DNA of 64,000 nt. Source: Astrocystis sublimbata. Lineage: Eukaryota > Ascomycota > Sordariomycetes > Xylariales > Xylariaceae. The DNA lies in contig JAJNNY010000004.1 of assembly GCA_022453515.1 (NCBI GenBank), forward strand, positions 806,001 to 870,000, in the 5' to 3' direction. Positions 1-10,324 of the stretch are shown here, one piece after another. A program made the position numbers and the translations under genes. The first letter of the stretch is position 1, and each line of letters begins with the position of its first letter. The notes below the pieces were generated by a model. The model was not told the DNA's origin, ran no database searches, and worked only from the letters and a program-made list of their open reading frames with translations.

Positions 1-1
1 T

Positions 2-184
2 ATTGCCATCCATATAGCGGGACTCAAACTTTTACGTACCTACCCTTTTAAAGGTGTTGATGATCATACCCCTGATGCTGATGACTGGCTATTAATTGCG
101 CCCGATCAACAGCTGCCTCGAAGATTTGCTGCGGTCCAACTCGGATCTGATTTTGTGACCACGCAAGGCCCGCGGCGCGATTGA
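2..184 (+). CDS. 3' end of an unrecognised gene (partial)
   Basis: An open frame runs from the window edge to a TGA at 182-184, giving about 60 residues. It looks coding: it has a mixed hydrophobic and acidic composition, with a DDHTPDADDW stretch and a basic tail ending in PRRD. I do not recognise the family. It is probably the last exon of a gene that starts before this window. Absence of an upstream start and the short length keep confidence low; it could be a chance open frame. Confidence 0.4.
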   Translation: MAIHIAGLKLLRTYPFKGVDDHTPDADDWLLIAPDQQLPRRFAAVQLGSDFVTTQGPRRD

Positions 185-1189
185 CGCATGTTCTGCTTAT
201 GCCATGCACTGTACACTTGCTGTATTATACTACCTAGGTATCAAAGCTGTACCGAAACGTATAGTTCGCTCTTGATCAAAAAATGGTTGTGATCCATCGA
301 ATTGAAGAAAATATTAGTTGGGTATGCAGGAATGTAGTCCACCGGTAACAAAAGTGACAACCCACAATTTGCATGTTGGAGATGGTCGGATACGCTGATC
401 ATACACTCACACCAACATCTATCCCTTTTGAGTCTGGCGATCAAACGACCTTACAAGATGGAATATACGATACTGTTCGTAACATGGGACGTTTATATTC
501 GTCGTGTTTTCGTTTTATTTGATAGTACGTTAACCTTTCACGAGATCTTTGACGCCTCATGCCTGATGTGCATGAATCCTGATCGGCGCCCTGATGCAAT
601 GCACAATTTACGCGTCGCATTTAGCCGCGCTTTACGCATGCCGCGGGACCCAGGTTCCCGCCTTTTCGCTAGTCGAATAAGAATCACAAAGCTGCCGCGC
701 GCCCAGATGAGTCCAGGTGGCATGGGCGTCGACTATGGTCCCAGGCCTTCTACGTCAATGTTGTGATAACACAAGCCCTAATTGTCGTAATAGCCTGAAT
801 ATTGACCATGTTTTCGTATGCCCATCCTCTACTTTGTTATATGGCCAACGTAGCAAATTAGAGCTTTCTGTATACGCCTCTCACACCATTGCGGTTGATG
901 AGAGTCTAAAGGGGCATGTTGCAGTAGGCTCTTCCCGGGAGATCGGTGTCATGTCGTCGGGTGGCCGTCAACCGGGCCATCTGTAAAAGTCCAGAATCAC
1001 GCCTCCAAAATAGCGTCGTGTGGGAGAAGTAACAAAGTAAAACATAGATCACGACGCACTTTGATACCAACCTTTTCTGAACTTTTCCCGAGCCTTACTT
1101 GATTGTACCATTCTTTCACGTACCCGTATCCCGCAGGTGTATGGCTCGGCTCATTCCATGATCACAAATTCCAGCCGAGAATCGCAACA
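185..1189. other. Intergenic, no convincing gene
   Basis: Only short overlapping frames without family resemblance are seen. A perfect TACCTAGGTA palindrome lies at 231-240. The 3' part should hold the promoter of the rhodopsin-domain gene; I see no clear TATA element. Confidence 0.5.
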
Positions 1190-2534
1190 ATGTCCGGCCT
1201 GGGTCAATTCGGAAGCATAGACGCGATATTCAAGGTGTCCACTTCGCAAGGGTCTGCTCTGCTAGCAGTGTCGGTCACGACAATGGTTATCGCCTTGCTC
1301 GCGTGTATGCTGAGATACTGGGTGCAATCGCGGATCAACAAGACAATAGGGTGGGAGGACTATTTCGTCGGCGGAGCAATGCTACTAGGAACCATCGGCG
1401 TGAGTTTCGCCATTGTTGAAAGCGTGAGCCAAGACCTGCGCAGCGCGGTCCAGTTCGACTATCTAGCGCAGCCGTGGCTGGATATGGGGTCGACGCTGAG
1501 CAAAGTGTCGATATTACTGTTCGCAAGGCGGCTTGTTGCCAGGTCTCAGATGTGGCGGGTCGTGCTAGCGGTGCTCATCATACTGCTTCTTCTCGTCAAT
1601 CTGGCTTACACTTTCACCACATTGTTGCAATGTCGGCCATTGGAGAAGTTGTGGAAGCCTAGAATAGCTGGCCGTTGTTGGGGGCTTCGGATCCAACAGA
1701 GCATAGGGTATTTCCAAGGAGGTATGCTAATCCCAGAGTGCCACTCTCTCGGAAAGCGGGATTTCATTACCAATGCTGATTCTGTGATGGCTAGCTTTTG
1801 ACGTCTTCACCGAGTTATTCATTGCGTTGTTCCCGCTCATGACCATTCAAGACATGGCAATCCCAGGCAACGTGCGATGGCCGTTCTACTTGCTTTCGGT
1901 CATAAGCATTGTGTAAGTAATAGGCGTCGTGTTAACAGCACCTTGAACCAAGACTTACCATTGCCTGTAGTGTGGCCATGCTAGGCGTCTTGAGAACATA
2001 CAATATTTCTCTACTGCAGTTTCCCGAGAGGCGCATATTTGAGGTCATGGCTACAATTTTGGCAGTGTGAGTATTACCGTTCGACGATCCAGCAGGTTCA
2101 CATGCACTGACGACAGACTCGAATCCAGCCTAGAGCAGAATCTCAACATAATATCCGCCAACATCTTCCCCATCTCATCGCTGTGTTCCAAGAACATCCG
2201 CCCGGTCAGCCAGGCGCTGAACGACGCTGCAAGTGCGAGAGAAATAGACACCATGTCGATTATATCCAAAAGGACCCAAGCGAGCAGGGCGGACGGACGG
2301 CAAAGCGAAGGATCGAATAGGATGTTGGAAGTGCCTCAGCGGGCTAGCTCTGCTAGTGTTACTTCTGCAAACGGCACCGCTGGCGCAGACGCGTGGGCGT
2401 CAAGGATCATCAAGACGGTAAGTGTCGAGGTCGTGGAGGAAGATGCTGTGGGGATATTGAAGGCTCCCGTAGACAACGGTGGCGGCAGTCGTAGTGTAAG
2501 TAGAGAGCAGGACTGGGACAGTTATCTTCGATGA
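1190..2534 (+). CDS. Fungal rhodopsin-domain integral membrane protein
   Basis: A polytopic plasma-membrane protein of the fungal 'rhodopsin domain' type (SAT4/PTH11-related group). Its role is usually unknown and no retinal binding is implied. Exons 1190-1721, 1795-1912, 1971-2066 and 2117-2534 join to 1,164 nt, giving 387 aa. The first transmembrane segment is near residues 20-42. It is followed by the WEDYF motif that is the family hallmark, then further hydrophobic segments, a CRPLEKLWKP loop containing the conserved Cys, and the terminal SLEQNLNIISANIFP block where the family ends its membrane part. The last 100 residues are polar, Ser-rich and cytoplasmic. The ATG at 1190 is chosen because it directly precedes the first hydrophobic segment; an upstream ATG or alternative codon would add a non-conserved leader. 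The family is confident, the function is not. Confidence 0.88.
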
Positions 2535-3074
2535 GATCAGGTGCCCATGCCGAGTCTGTCTGAATCCAGAATTTAGTCTTTTTATACTGTTTCATGAGAA
2601 TTTCATTGACAATTTCTTGAAGGGCCCAGAGCCCATGCTTGAACAAGCATGATCCCACTAGTGGTCCCGACGTGGCTGTTACTATAAATTTCGAATATTT
2701 GCATGCCTGGTAGGGATCGGAATCGGAGATTCTCATCTACAGCATCTCAGGTGAAGAGTGTGAGGCCTAGCGGATAAGGGTAGTGGGCTGTCTTAGAGGG
2801 GTCTGTGACCTGTCTCAGTGCCCAGGTGCACCCTGCAGCAGCAATTATCAATTGCCCAAGCTGATTGGTCCCGCGGCTCTGGGTTCGGGGTCCAATCGGC
2901 GGGCCCCTCTAAAAAGTTTCCCCCAAGCTGAGACTGACTCGGCACGGTCACCGAACTTGGTGCTAATTCGGCGGGACGGGACCCTGTCATTCCTTGCTGC
3001 TCTCGGTGCTATCATCGGCTTCGATCTTTTTCTCCTTGATAGGTCGCAACGCAGGTATCGCATGCTCAAACACC
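2535..3074. other. Intergenic between rhodopsin-like and homoaconitase-like genes
   Basis: About 540 bases. Short frames occur on both strands but none resembles a known protein. It presumably holds the terminator of the upstream gene and the promoter of the homoaconitase-like gene. No distinct site recognised. Confidence 0.5.
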
Positions 3075-6000
3075 ATGTCTCACCAAGCAGTATGTTGCCA
3101 TCTGTTTTCTCAGCCCTCCCCAATGACTGACCAAGTAATTGACTCGAAGACTGACTGTCCTAGATCGCGGCAGCGCCCTGGGCGCGAGCCCTTAGACGAG
3201 CGAGTACCAGTCGGATATTGAGTCGGCACCGTCTATCGAGCCAACATCTCCCACGCGCGCCGTTTGTCCAGCTGCAACGTTCGATAAACACGACAACGCC
3301 CCAGCGAGCCACACTGTCCCATACACAAGAGACGGGCTTTCCATTCACAGAGGCCCTAGTCAACACCAAGACCCCGCAGACCTTGACCGAGAAGATTGTC
3401 CAGGCCCATGCTGTCGGCCTCCCAGACACCAAGGTCGTTCGCAGCGGCGACTATGTGCAGATTCGGCCACACAGGTTCATGTCCCAGTACGTAACCACTG
3501 CACTCGTACATTCTTACGCGAACGACAATTTACTGACCTAAATGCTTGAAGTGATAACACCTGGCCTATAGCTAGTAAGGAGCCCTCGGAAGATGGACTT
3601 TGTCTCTTGCATAGTTCTGAGTGCACAAAATCTACAAGACATCTTTTTGGTCCAACAAACGACCAGACTATAGCCGGCTCTGATTACGATGATGGCAACT
3701 AACTGCTGTCTAGAGAAGTTTATGTCGTTAGGTGCCACCAAGGTGTATGTGCTTCCCGAAGTCATCTCATTCCTCCTTCTGGCAAGTCTTGGAGGCATAG
3801 ATTACCTGATAGCTATCAATGCTACCGAGACGCGCGAACCCCTCTAGGCAACTGTAAACTGACTCCAGCCGGTTGAAGTAATGATCCGAAGCAGATGGTC
3901 GTCGCCTTAGATCGTATGTATTTCCCCGAGTGATTTATCCCCCCTCCCAGCAAGTCCCGAGACATAAATCACCCTAACAGGTGTCTATGCTCTCGGAACA
4001 CCTGCAAAGCTGCGTCTTACGGACAATTTATCTATTATAAGAGGCACTTACTGACTCAAGCCGGTCGAAGACGATGTCCAGAACATCTCTGAGACGAACG
4101 TGAGTCCAATCTAGCAAGTCTTGGAAGCATGATATGCCCTGAAAGATATTTATGCTCTCGAGACTCCTGCATACCCCGTTTCGTGGGCTTCCTTCATTTA
4201 TAAAAGGCAACTACTAACTGCAGCAGTTGACGAAATACACACAGTCGGTCCCCCTATAGGTACATCATCTCACCGGAACGTATATTAATATGACTCTTGC
4301 TTTAGAATTGAGGCATTTGCGAAGAAGCATGGCATCGACTTCTTCAAAGGTATATTTTTACTCCAGTTCACTGCGACAAGATAGTAATTGAAGTCTCAGC
4401 CGGCCACGGGATCGGTCATCAGGTCATGGTGAGCATTCATGCAATTGCCAACTTGCACGCCTGTAGGCTGATCTTTCCATCAGGTTGAGGAACTATTTGT
4501 CTGGCCAGGAACGTTGTGCGTAGCGTCAGACAGCCATTCAAACATGTACGGCGGTGTAAGTACACACAGGACTTGCATACAGCCAGGATATACATAACTA
4601 ATAGTGCTTTTGTCCAGATCAGTGCCCTAGGGTCAGTTCCTCGCAGTCTCTTAAACTCCCCATCTAGCATGTCTCAGAGGCAAGAACTGTCCCAGCGGGT
4701 ATTTTCAGCTCCCGAGACAGTTGCATGCTCTCCGAATGCCAAATCTTTGACCACAAGTGAAGATTATTGACCCTCCTATAGGACGGCCCTTGTAAGGACG
4801 GACGGGGCAGCTGTTTACTCAACCGGAAAGACGTGGCTTCAGTAAGTTACCAGAAACCATACTCACGTCCTCCCATAGTTGTTTTTCGGTTTGGAACATG
4901 GATCTCGCTTCCAAGTCACGCTTCATGAAGTAGCTGTATCTTACTCCATTTCCTTTCCTCTAATGTGGCTCTGCATGAATGTTAACTTGGAGATGTCAAG
5001 AGTGCCTCCAGTGGCAAAGTTGACTCTTACGGGGACATTGCCTCCGGGTGTTCACGGAAAGGATGTCATTGTATTCCTGTGTGGCATGTTCAAGGATGAC
5101 GTACTCAACCATGCTGTCGAGATTACCGGCTCAGAAGAAACAATGGCCAGTCTGTCGATAGATGAAAGGTATGAAATCTCATGTTGCACCTTCAGGGTAT
5201 TTTTATCAGCTAATGTAATATAGACTTTGCCTGTCGAATATGTCAACAGAATGGGGTGCACTTGCTGCGATTTTCCCAATAGACGAGACTCTGAAACGCT
5301 GGCTGCGATTCAAAGCTACGGAAGCAGCGATGTTCAAAGACCAGACAGTCCAAGAACGCATCTCACACGAGAAAATCGATGAACTCTATGCCAATCCGAT
5401 CAAGGCCGATCAAGGCGCACGTTATGCGAAGCAACTTTACCTGTATGTGCTTTCACGAACACCCCAAGACTACTTTCCATTAATGCAGAGTTGCTAACAA
5501 TTGCAGAAACCTCTCTTCACTTTCGCCTTATGTGTCGGGTCCTAATTCAGTTAAAGTTTCAACACCGCTCAGTGAGCTCGGCCCAAAGAACATTAAGGTC
5601 GATAAAGCCTATATTGTATCTTGCACCAACAGTCGTGCCTCGGATTTACTTTCAGCTGCAAAGGTTTTCCAAGATGCTGCGAAGGCGAACGGTGGAGAAA
5701 TCCCTAAAATCGCAGATGGTGTTAAGCTGTACGTCGCAGCAGCCTCCAAAAATGAGCAAGATATAGCCGAAGCGCAAGGCAGCTGGCAGACTTTGCTGGA
5801 TGCTGGGGCTACCCCATTACCGGCAGCATGTGGACCTTGTATTGGGCTTGGGACAGGTCTTTTAGAGGATGGCGAGGTTGGAATTTCAGCTTCTAATAGG
5901 AATTTCAGGGGGCGTCTTGGATGTAAGAGCATCTTCTCTCTGGGCTAGGGCAACGGACTGACACTTAAAAGCTCGCAATGCTGCTGCGTATCTTGCTAGT

Positions 6001-7350
6001 CCCGCTGTTGTGGCAGCTAGCGCTCTCAACGGCGTGATCTCGGGCACGATTGATTACAAGGCCCCAGCGAACTATGCTGGTGTGGACTATGGGTTTGGTA
6101 ATGGCATAGCTGACACTACAGAAAGCGAGCTCGGAAGCGTTCTAGAACAACTCGAGTCGCTCATTGACCGGGTTGAATCTACTGTTTCTGAATCCCCAAG
6201 TTCGAGCACCCCTACTGTTTCTAAGTCCTACCCGGGATTTCCAGAAAAGATCTCAGGCGAGATAATATTCAGTATGTACACACCCTTTCTGGCAGGTCTT
6301 GGACACAAGGGTGCCTAAGCAGATAATTGCTACACTCGCTACAGAAGTAGCACCCCTGAACCACTTATACCCAGGAACATATTGACTCGGTGATCTTTCA
6401 AGTTGACAAAGATAACTTGGATACCGACAACATATATCCTGGCAAATGTAAGTCGCCATTCTTTTGGGACATTATACCCCAAAATAGACTCCTTTGGGTT
6501 GCTATCTCACAATCTTTTTAGATACATATCAGGACAACATGACGATGGAAGATCAAGCGCGAGTATGCATGTCGAATTATGATCCGAACTTTGGGCAAGT
6601 CGTTAAACCGAACGACATCCTTGTTTCCGGGTTCAGTATGTATTCCCTGGAGTCATATATTTCCCCTCCCGGCAAGTCTCGGAGGCATAAATGACCCTAG
6701 CAGCTATCTATGCTACCGAGACACCTGTGAACCCCTATTTCGCAAGCAATTTCGTACTATAAGAGACAATTACTAACACTAGCCAGATCTTGTATGTACT
6801 CCCTGGAGTTAATTATTCACTTTTCGAGTAAGACTCGGGGGCATAAGTTACCCTAACAGGCCACTATGCTCCCGAGACACCCGCGAACTCCCTTTCGTGA
6901 GCAATTACTGATTCCAGCGTTAAGGGGTGCGGATCGAGTCGCGAGCAAGGTAACAATGTCACAATTTCAAACATGTTTCACAAGGTTATTAACCAGATGT
7001 TAGCCGCGACCGCGATACTAGCTTCAAAGATAAGGCTTGTCATTGGTGGCTCTCTTGGAAGTATCTTCGCGCGCAATGGAATCAACAACGCGCTGCTGGG
7101 CCTGGAATCGCCTCGTCTTGTTGAGCGTCTCCGTGCAACTTTCACCCCCTCAGACAAAGTCCCAACCCTGCGGACAGGTTGGACACTGACATGGGACATT
7201 ACCCGAAGCGTGCTTGAAGTGCAAGAGGGCGAGAATGGGGACCGTTGGGAAGAGAAAGTTGGCGAGTTCCCCGAAAACTTGCAAGAAATTATTGCTGTGG
7301 GTGGTTTAACGGAATGGGTGAAGAAAGAGATTGCGAAGTCGGAGGTATAA
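3075..7350 (+). CDS. Homoaconitase-family enzyme (divergent Lys4/LysF type), 21 exons
   Basis: A mitochondrial [4Fe-4S] hydro-lyase of the homoaconitase group, which in fungi interconverts homocitrate and homoisocitrate in the alpha-aminoadipate lysine pathway. Exons: 3075-3089, 3164-3486, 3552-3574, 3714-3744, 3879-3913, 4071-4099, 4227-4243, 4306-4349, 4400-4428, 4484-4555, 4618-4631, 4782-4841, 5001-5168, 5224-5442, 5507-5922, 5972-6271, 6403-6447, 6522-6635, 6787-6791, 6925-6949, 7004-7350. They sum to 2,331 nt (776 aa), the usual family length. The Arg/Ser-rich N terminus resembles a mitochondrial presequence. The cluster ligands SCTNSR and CGPCIG are present, as are the HDNTW, SDSHSN and CGSSREQ active-site blocks. 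Departures from typical LysF include ISALG where GCLG is usual and NLGCG for NFGCG, suggesting a paralog rather than the housekeeping copy. Twenty introns, several being copies of one element, are exceptional. The frame is intact throughout, so it is probably functional. Confidence 0.9.
3745..3878 (+). repeat. Introner-like intron copy A (intron 4)
   Basis: This 134-nt intron begins GTATGTGCTTCCCG. It carries GTCTTGGAGGCATA followed by its near-reverse-complement AATGCTACCGAGAC, then an AACTGACTCCAGCC block and an AAG splice end. The same order of blocks recurs in introns 5, 18 and 19 of this gene. Splicing here joins ...GATK to VNDPKQ, which matches the family alignment. Confidence 0.8.
3914..4070 (+). 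repeat. Introner-like intron copy B (intron 5)
   Basis: This 157-nt intron opens GTATGTATTTCCCCGAGT and shares that block with the intron at 6636. Its hairpin arms are GTCCCGAGACATA and TATGCTCTCGGAAC. They are followed by ATTATAAGAGGCACTTACTGAC and an end in AGCCGGTCGAAG, nearly identical to the end of copy A. Removal restores an LDHDVQN reading across the junction, a conserved homoaconitase stretch. Confidence 0.82.
4100..4226 (+). repeat. Introner-like intron copy C (intron 6)
   Basis: This 127-nt intron lacks the usual 5' block but has the core: GCAAGTCTTGGAAGCATG paired with TATGCTCTCGAGAC, then CCCCGTTTCGTGGGC, TATAAAAGGCAACTACTAAC and a CAG end. The following exon is only 17 nt. Confidence 0.75.
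4632..4781 (+). repeat. Diverged introner-like intron copy D (intron 11)
   Basis: This 150-nt intron contains TCTAGCATGTCTCAGAGGCA and a downstream AGCTCCCGAGACAGTTGC, the same pair of arms as in the other copies but with more substitutions. It ends CCTCCTATAG. It follows a 14-nt exon. Confidence 0.6.
6272..6402 (+). repeat. Possible degenerate introner-like intron copy (intron 16)
   Basis: This 131-nt intron starts GTATGTACAC and has CTGGCAGGTCTTGGACAC, resembling the left arm of the family. The right arm is poorly preserved. It ends in AAG; using that end gives GEIIFIDKDN, matching the family. Membership is uncertain. Confidence 0.4.
6636..6786 (+). repeat. Introner-like intron copy E (intron 18)
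   Basis: This is the most complete copy, 151 nt. It has a 5' block GTATGTATTCCCTGGAGTCA, a left arm GTCTCGGAGGCATA, and a right arm TATGCTACCGAGACACCTG. A CCCCTATTTCGCAAGCAATT block, ACTATAAGAGACAATTACTAAC and a terminal CAG follow. Twelve of fourteen bases of the two arms can pair. It is separated from the next copy by five exonic bases. Confidence 0.85.
6792..6924 (+). repeat. Introner-like intron copy F (intron 19)
   Basis: This 133-nt intron has a 5' block GTATGTACTCCCTGGAGTTA almost identical to that of copy E. The arms are GACTCGGGGGCATA and TATGCTCCCGAGAC. They are followed by CCCTTTCGTGAGCAATTACTGATTCCAG split over the branch region, and the intron ends TTAAG. It immediately follows a 5-nt exon. 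Confidence 0.85.
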
Positions 7351-8338
7351 AAATATCTACGTCGTAACCCGCAGAAAAGCTTTGGCGATGAGTAGCATTC
7401 TCCGGTTACATAGGACAAGCATATATTTGGATCAAGGGGAAGTTTGGCGTAGAGGGTAACTAGATGGCGGTTGAGGCAAAGGCGGCGCATCGTTCGCAGG
7501 GTAGCAGAAACGACCGGATTGGATTCTGATCAATAACGCTGGGGATGGACTCAGAGAAGCTTCCATGATCCCACCTGAGGTTGTCAGGCGGATTCGAGGC
7601 AGCGGGGATCCACCAAAACCACTGCTTCGCCAACGGGTACGACATCGTTTACAATAATCGCGTATATATTGAACACCGGAGGTTTTCTTGTATGGAACTA
7701 ATGCCTGAACAAATTGGGTTTCGGTACATTCGTTAAGGAGAAACCCGCATTCGTGCTCTAGTTTAATTGCTGTATTGATTACCCAGAGGTCTGTTGTTGT
7801 ACAGACTATCTGAAATAAGACAGCTGAGACTGGTCCATGTGACGAGGCAGGTATACTTGCCGAAAATTTAAATTCGTGAAAGAGCCTCCATGTCTCAGTT
7901 GCAGATTTGTCAATGTGCACGGATGGGGTTATATCAGTTGTTGGTGCTGGGCGCGGGCGTGTTCTAGACCTTGGGGAGATGAGGCAGATGCAGAGTTGGA
8001 AAACCACCAGGGGTGTGGTTCGGTAAGTACGCACTACAACGTTGCATTGCTTCCACTAACCGTCACGGCGGCGCCACAAAATAATACTTAAATGTACCCA
8101 CTCAACACCGACTAGAACTATGTCGTCTATTCCTGGCCTCACCCCTGCTGTGTATCTTATCTGCAATACTCCCCCAAATCATCACCCCCTCCTTTCGTCC
8201 ATCCACCGCATACTCTCAGCCTATGAGACCAGTCATTGTTCTCTGCTGGACAGGGGGTGCGCCGCTCGGCAGACAGATTGCATTTCAAGGCGCATGTCGG
8301 TGCGTGTGTGTGGCTGGCTGCCAAAAACGTATAAATAA
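7351..8338. other. Intergenic upstream of the sugar transporter
   Basis: No gene recognised. A 200-codon frame on the minus strand (7432-8034) has no family features and low-complexity ends. Pyrimidine-rich tracts near 8160-8200 are typical of fungal promoters and probably serve the transporter gene. An in-frame TAA lies directly before the ATG at 8339. Confidence 0.5.
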
Positions 8339-10324
8339 ATGGCCTCGAGATCGTCGTCCGGGTATGGGACGTTCTCCTCTGACGAGAACCTCGCCGCTCA
8401 TGCCACCAAGGACACCGCCGAGTCCAGTTCACAACAACAGCAACAGCCTCTGCTCAGGATTGATACGAGCGTGAACTCCGCGACGATGATTAAGAACGGC
8501 AGGTCTAAGGTGTCGACGGAAATTGAGGCGTCAGACTCTCTCGCCCTTAGTGAGGCTATCGAGCTCGAACATTCCTTGACCGTTTGGGAGGCTCTCAAGC
8601 TCTATCCTACAGCCGCAGGATGGGCTTTCTTCGTCTCGATCGGCGTCATTATGCTGGCGTTCGATCCGCAGATTGTGGGGAACATGTTCGCCATTCCACA
8701 GTTCCAGAAAGACTTCGGGTATGAGCGTCCCAACGGAAAGGTACGATGAGCGCTGTTTTCGATCATCATTCGCTTCTCTGCATTGTCATTACTAGCCTAT
8801 CAAACTAGAGAGCGATGGTTAACAATTATTGCAGTTCGTTATTCCGGCACGCTGGCAAACTGGGCTGTCACTCGGGAATCCTCTCGGCCAGGTGGTCGGC
8901 GCCCTGTTCTCTGCGTATCCTATGGAACTGTTCGGTCGCAAATGGACGTTCTTCGGCTGTGTCGTTTTGACGGCCGGTTTGGTGTTCATTCAATTCTTCG
9001 CTCGTTCATTGGAAGCCCTGCTCGTTGGAGAATTGCTCGGTGGCTTGGTCTTGGGTAGCTTTGTTGTCATTGGACCGACGTACGCCTCCGAGGTCTGTCC
9101 TATGGCCCTCAGGGGTATCTTAACTTCCTACACGAACCTCGTAAGTAGAGCTTGGGTAGTCTCTTACATGCTCGACAAAGCGGCGCCTTGATGGCTCTCT
9201 ACAATTTCAACCCAACTAGATCTAACCTGGACCTAAAACACAACTACTAACAATGCCATCCACAGTGTTTTGTGACAGGACAATTGCTCGGCAATGGCGT
9301 CACAGCCGGCACGTCTAAATTGCAGAACCACTGGGCCTATAGTATTCCATTCGCGATACAATGGTTCTGGGTTCTTCTCATCCTTCCCGGTGTCTTTTTC
9401 ATCCCAGAGAGCCCATGGTGGTTGATGCGGAAAGACCGACCCGAAGAGGCTCGCAAGTCGCTGCGACGATTGGCATCTAAGAAGGTGAACATCGACGCGA
9501 CGCTAGCTGTGATCGCGGAAACAGACAGGCTTGAACAGGAGATGGAGGCAGGCAGTACCTATCTCGACACTATCAAGGGCATCAATCTCCGCCGTACGGA
9601 GATCGCTTCTGGCGTCTACGCCACCCAGGTACTCTCGGGCATCTACTTGATCAATTACGGAACATACTTCTTTCAACAGGCGGGAGTAGGCGACGAGGAC
9701 GCATTTTACCTCGGTATCGGTTTCCTAGGTCAGTCTTAGCCACCCTTACTTTACGACCAGACATCGCCAAGCTAACTAGCACTAGCTGTCGGCTGGGTCG
9801 CGACGGTCATCTCGTGGTTTTTGATTGGGAAGTTTGGCCGCCGTCGCATATTCAACGTTGGGCTTTTCTTCTGTGTGATCATCATGTTTGTCATTGGTAT
9901 TTTGGATACTATACCTGGCCGCCCATCTGGTGTCGCGTGGGCCGAAAGCTCTCTGATGCTCGTTTGGAATTTTTTCTACGATCTGTCCGTCGGACCTATC
10001 ACCTTTGTGATTTTGTCCGAGTGCTCCGCGACTCGTGTCCGATCTAAGACGATCGCCGTCGCCACGGCGTTCCAAGCGGTTTTGGGCATCGCGATGACGG
10101 TTGCTATCCCCTACATGATCAACCCAGACGAGGCCAACTTGCAAGGCAAACTCGGCTACTACTTTGGAGGCTTGGGCGCATTGTGTCTTGTCTGGTCATA
10201 TTTTCGAGTGCCCGAGACGAAAGACAGGAGTTATGAAGAGCTGGATGTGCTCTTCGATAGAAGGGTTCCTGCGCGGCAGTTCAAGACCTATGAGATTGAA
10301 GGTAGCAGCCCTGTTCAGACATGA
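8339..10324 (+). CDS. MFS sugar transporter (maltose/alpha-glucoside permease type)
   Basis: A plasma-membrane sugar:proton symporter of the major facilitator superfamily, sugar porter family. Exons 8339-8740, 8835-9140, 9266-9728 and 9786-10324 total 1,710 nt, giving 569 aa, a full-length permease with about 12 membrane segments. The N-terminal 70 residues are polar, with a short Gln run. Family marks are FGRKW after TM2, PESPWWLMRK after TM6 followed by the central cytoplasmic loop, KFGRRR between TM8 and TM9, and PETKDRSYEELDVLF after TM12. The CFVTGQL segment and overall layout resemble fungal Mal31/Agt1-type permeases more than hexose carriers. The substrate is inferred only. It may supply carbon to the neighbouring metabolic genes, but the sequence does not show this. 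Confidence 0.93.

Noticed and set aside
3575..3713. Intron 3 of the homoaconitase-like gene as another introner copy
   Set aside because: Length is similar, but the hairpin arms and the 5' block are not recognisable. It only shares common splice signals.
7432..8034. 200-codon minus-strand frame between the homoaconitase-like and transporter genes
   Set aside because: It has no domain, signal or membrane pattern, has Pro/Ser/Thr-rich low-information ends, and lies where the transporter promoter is expected.
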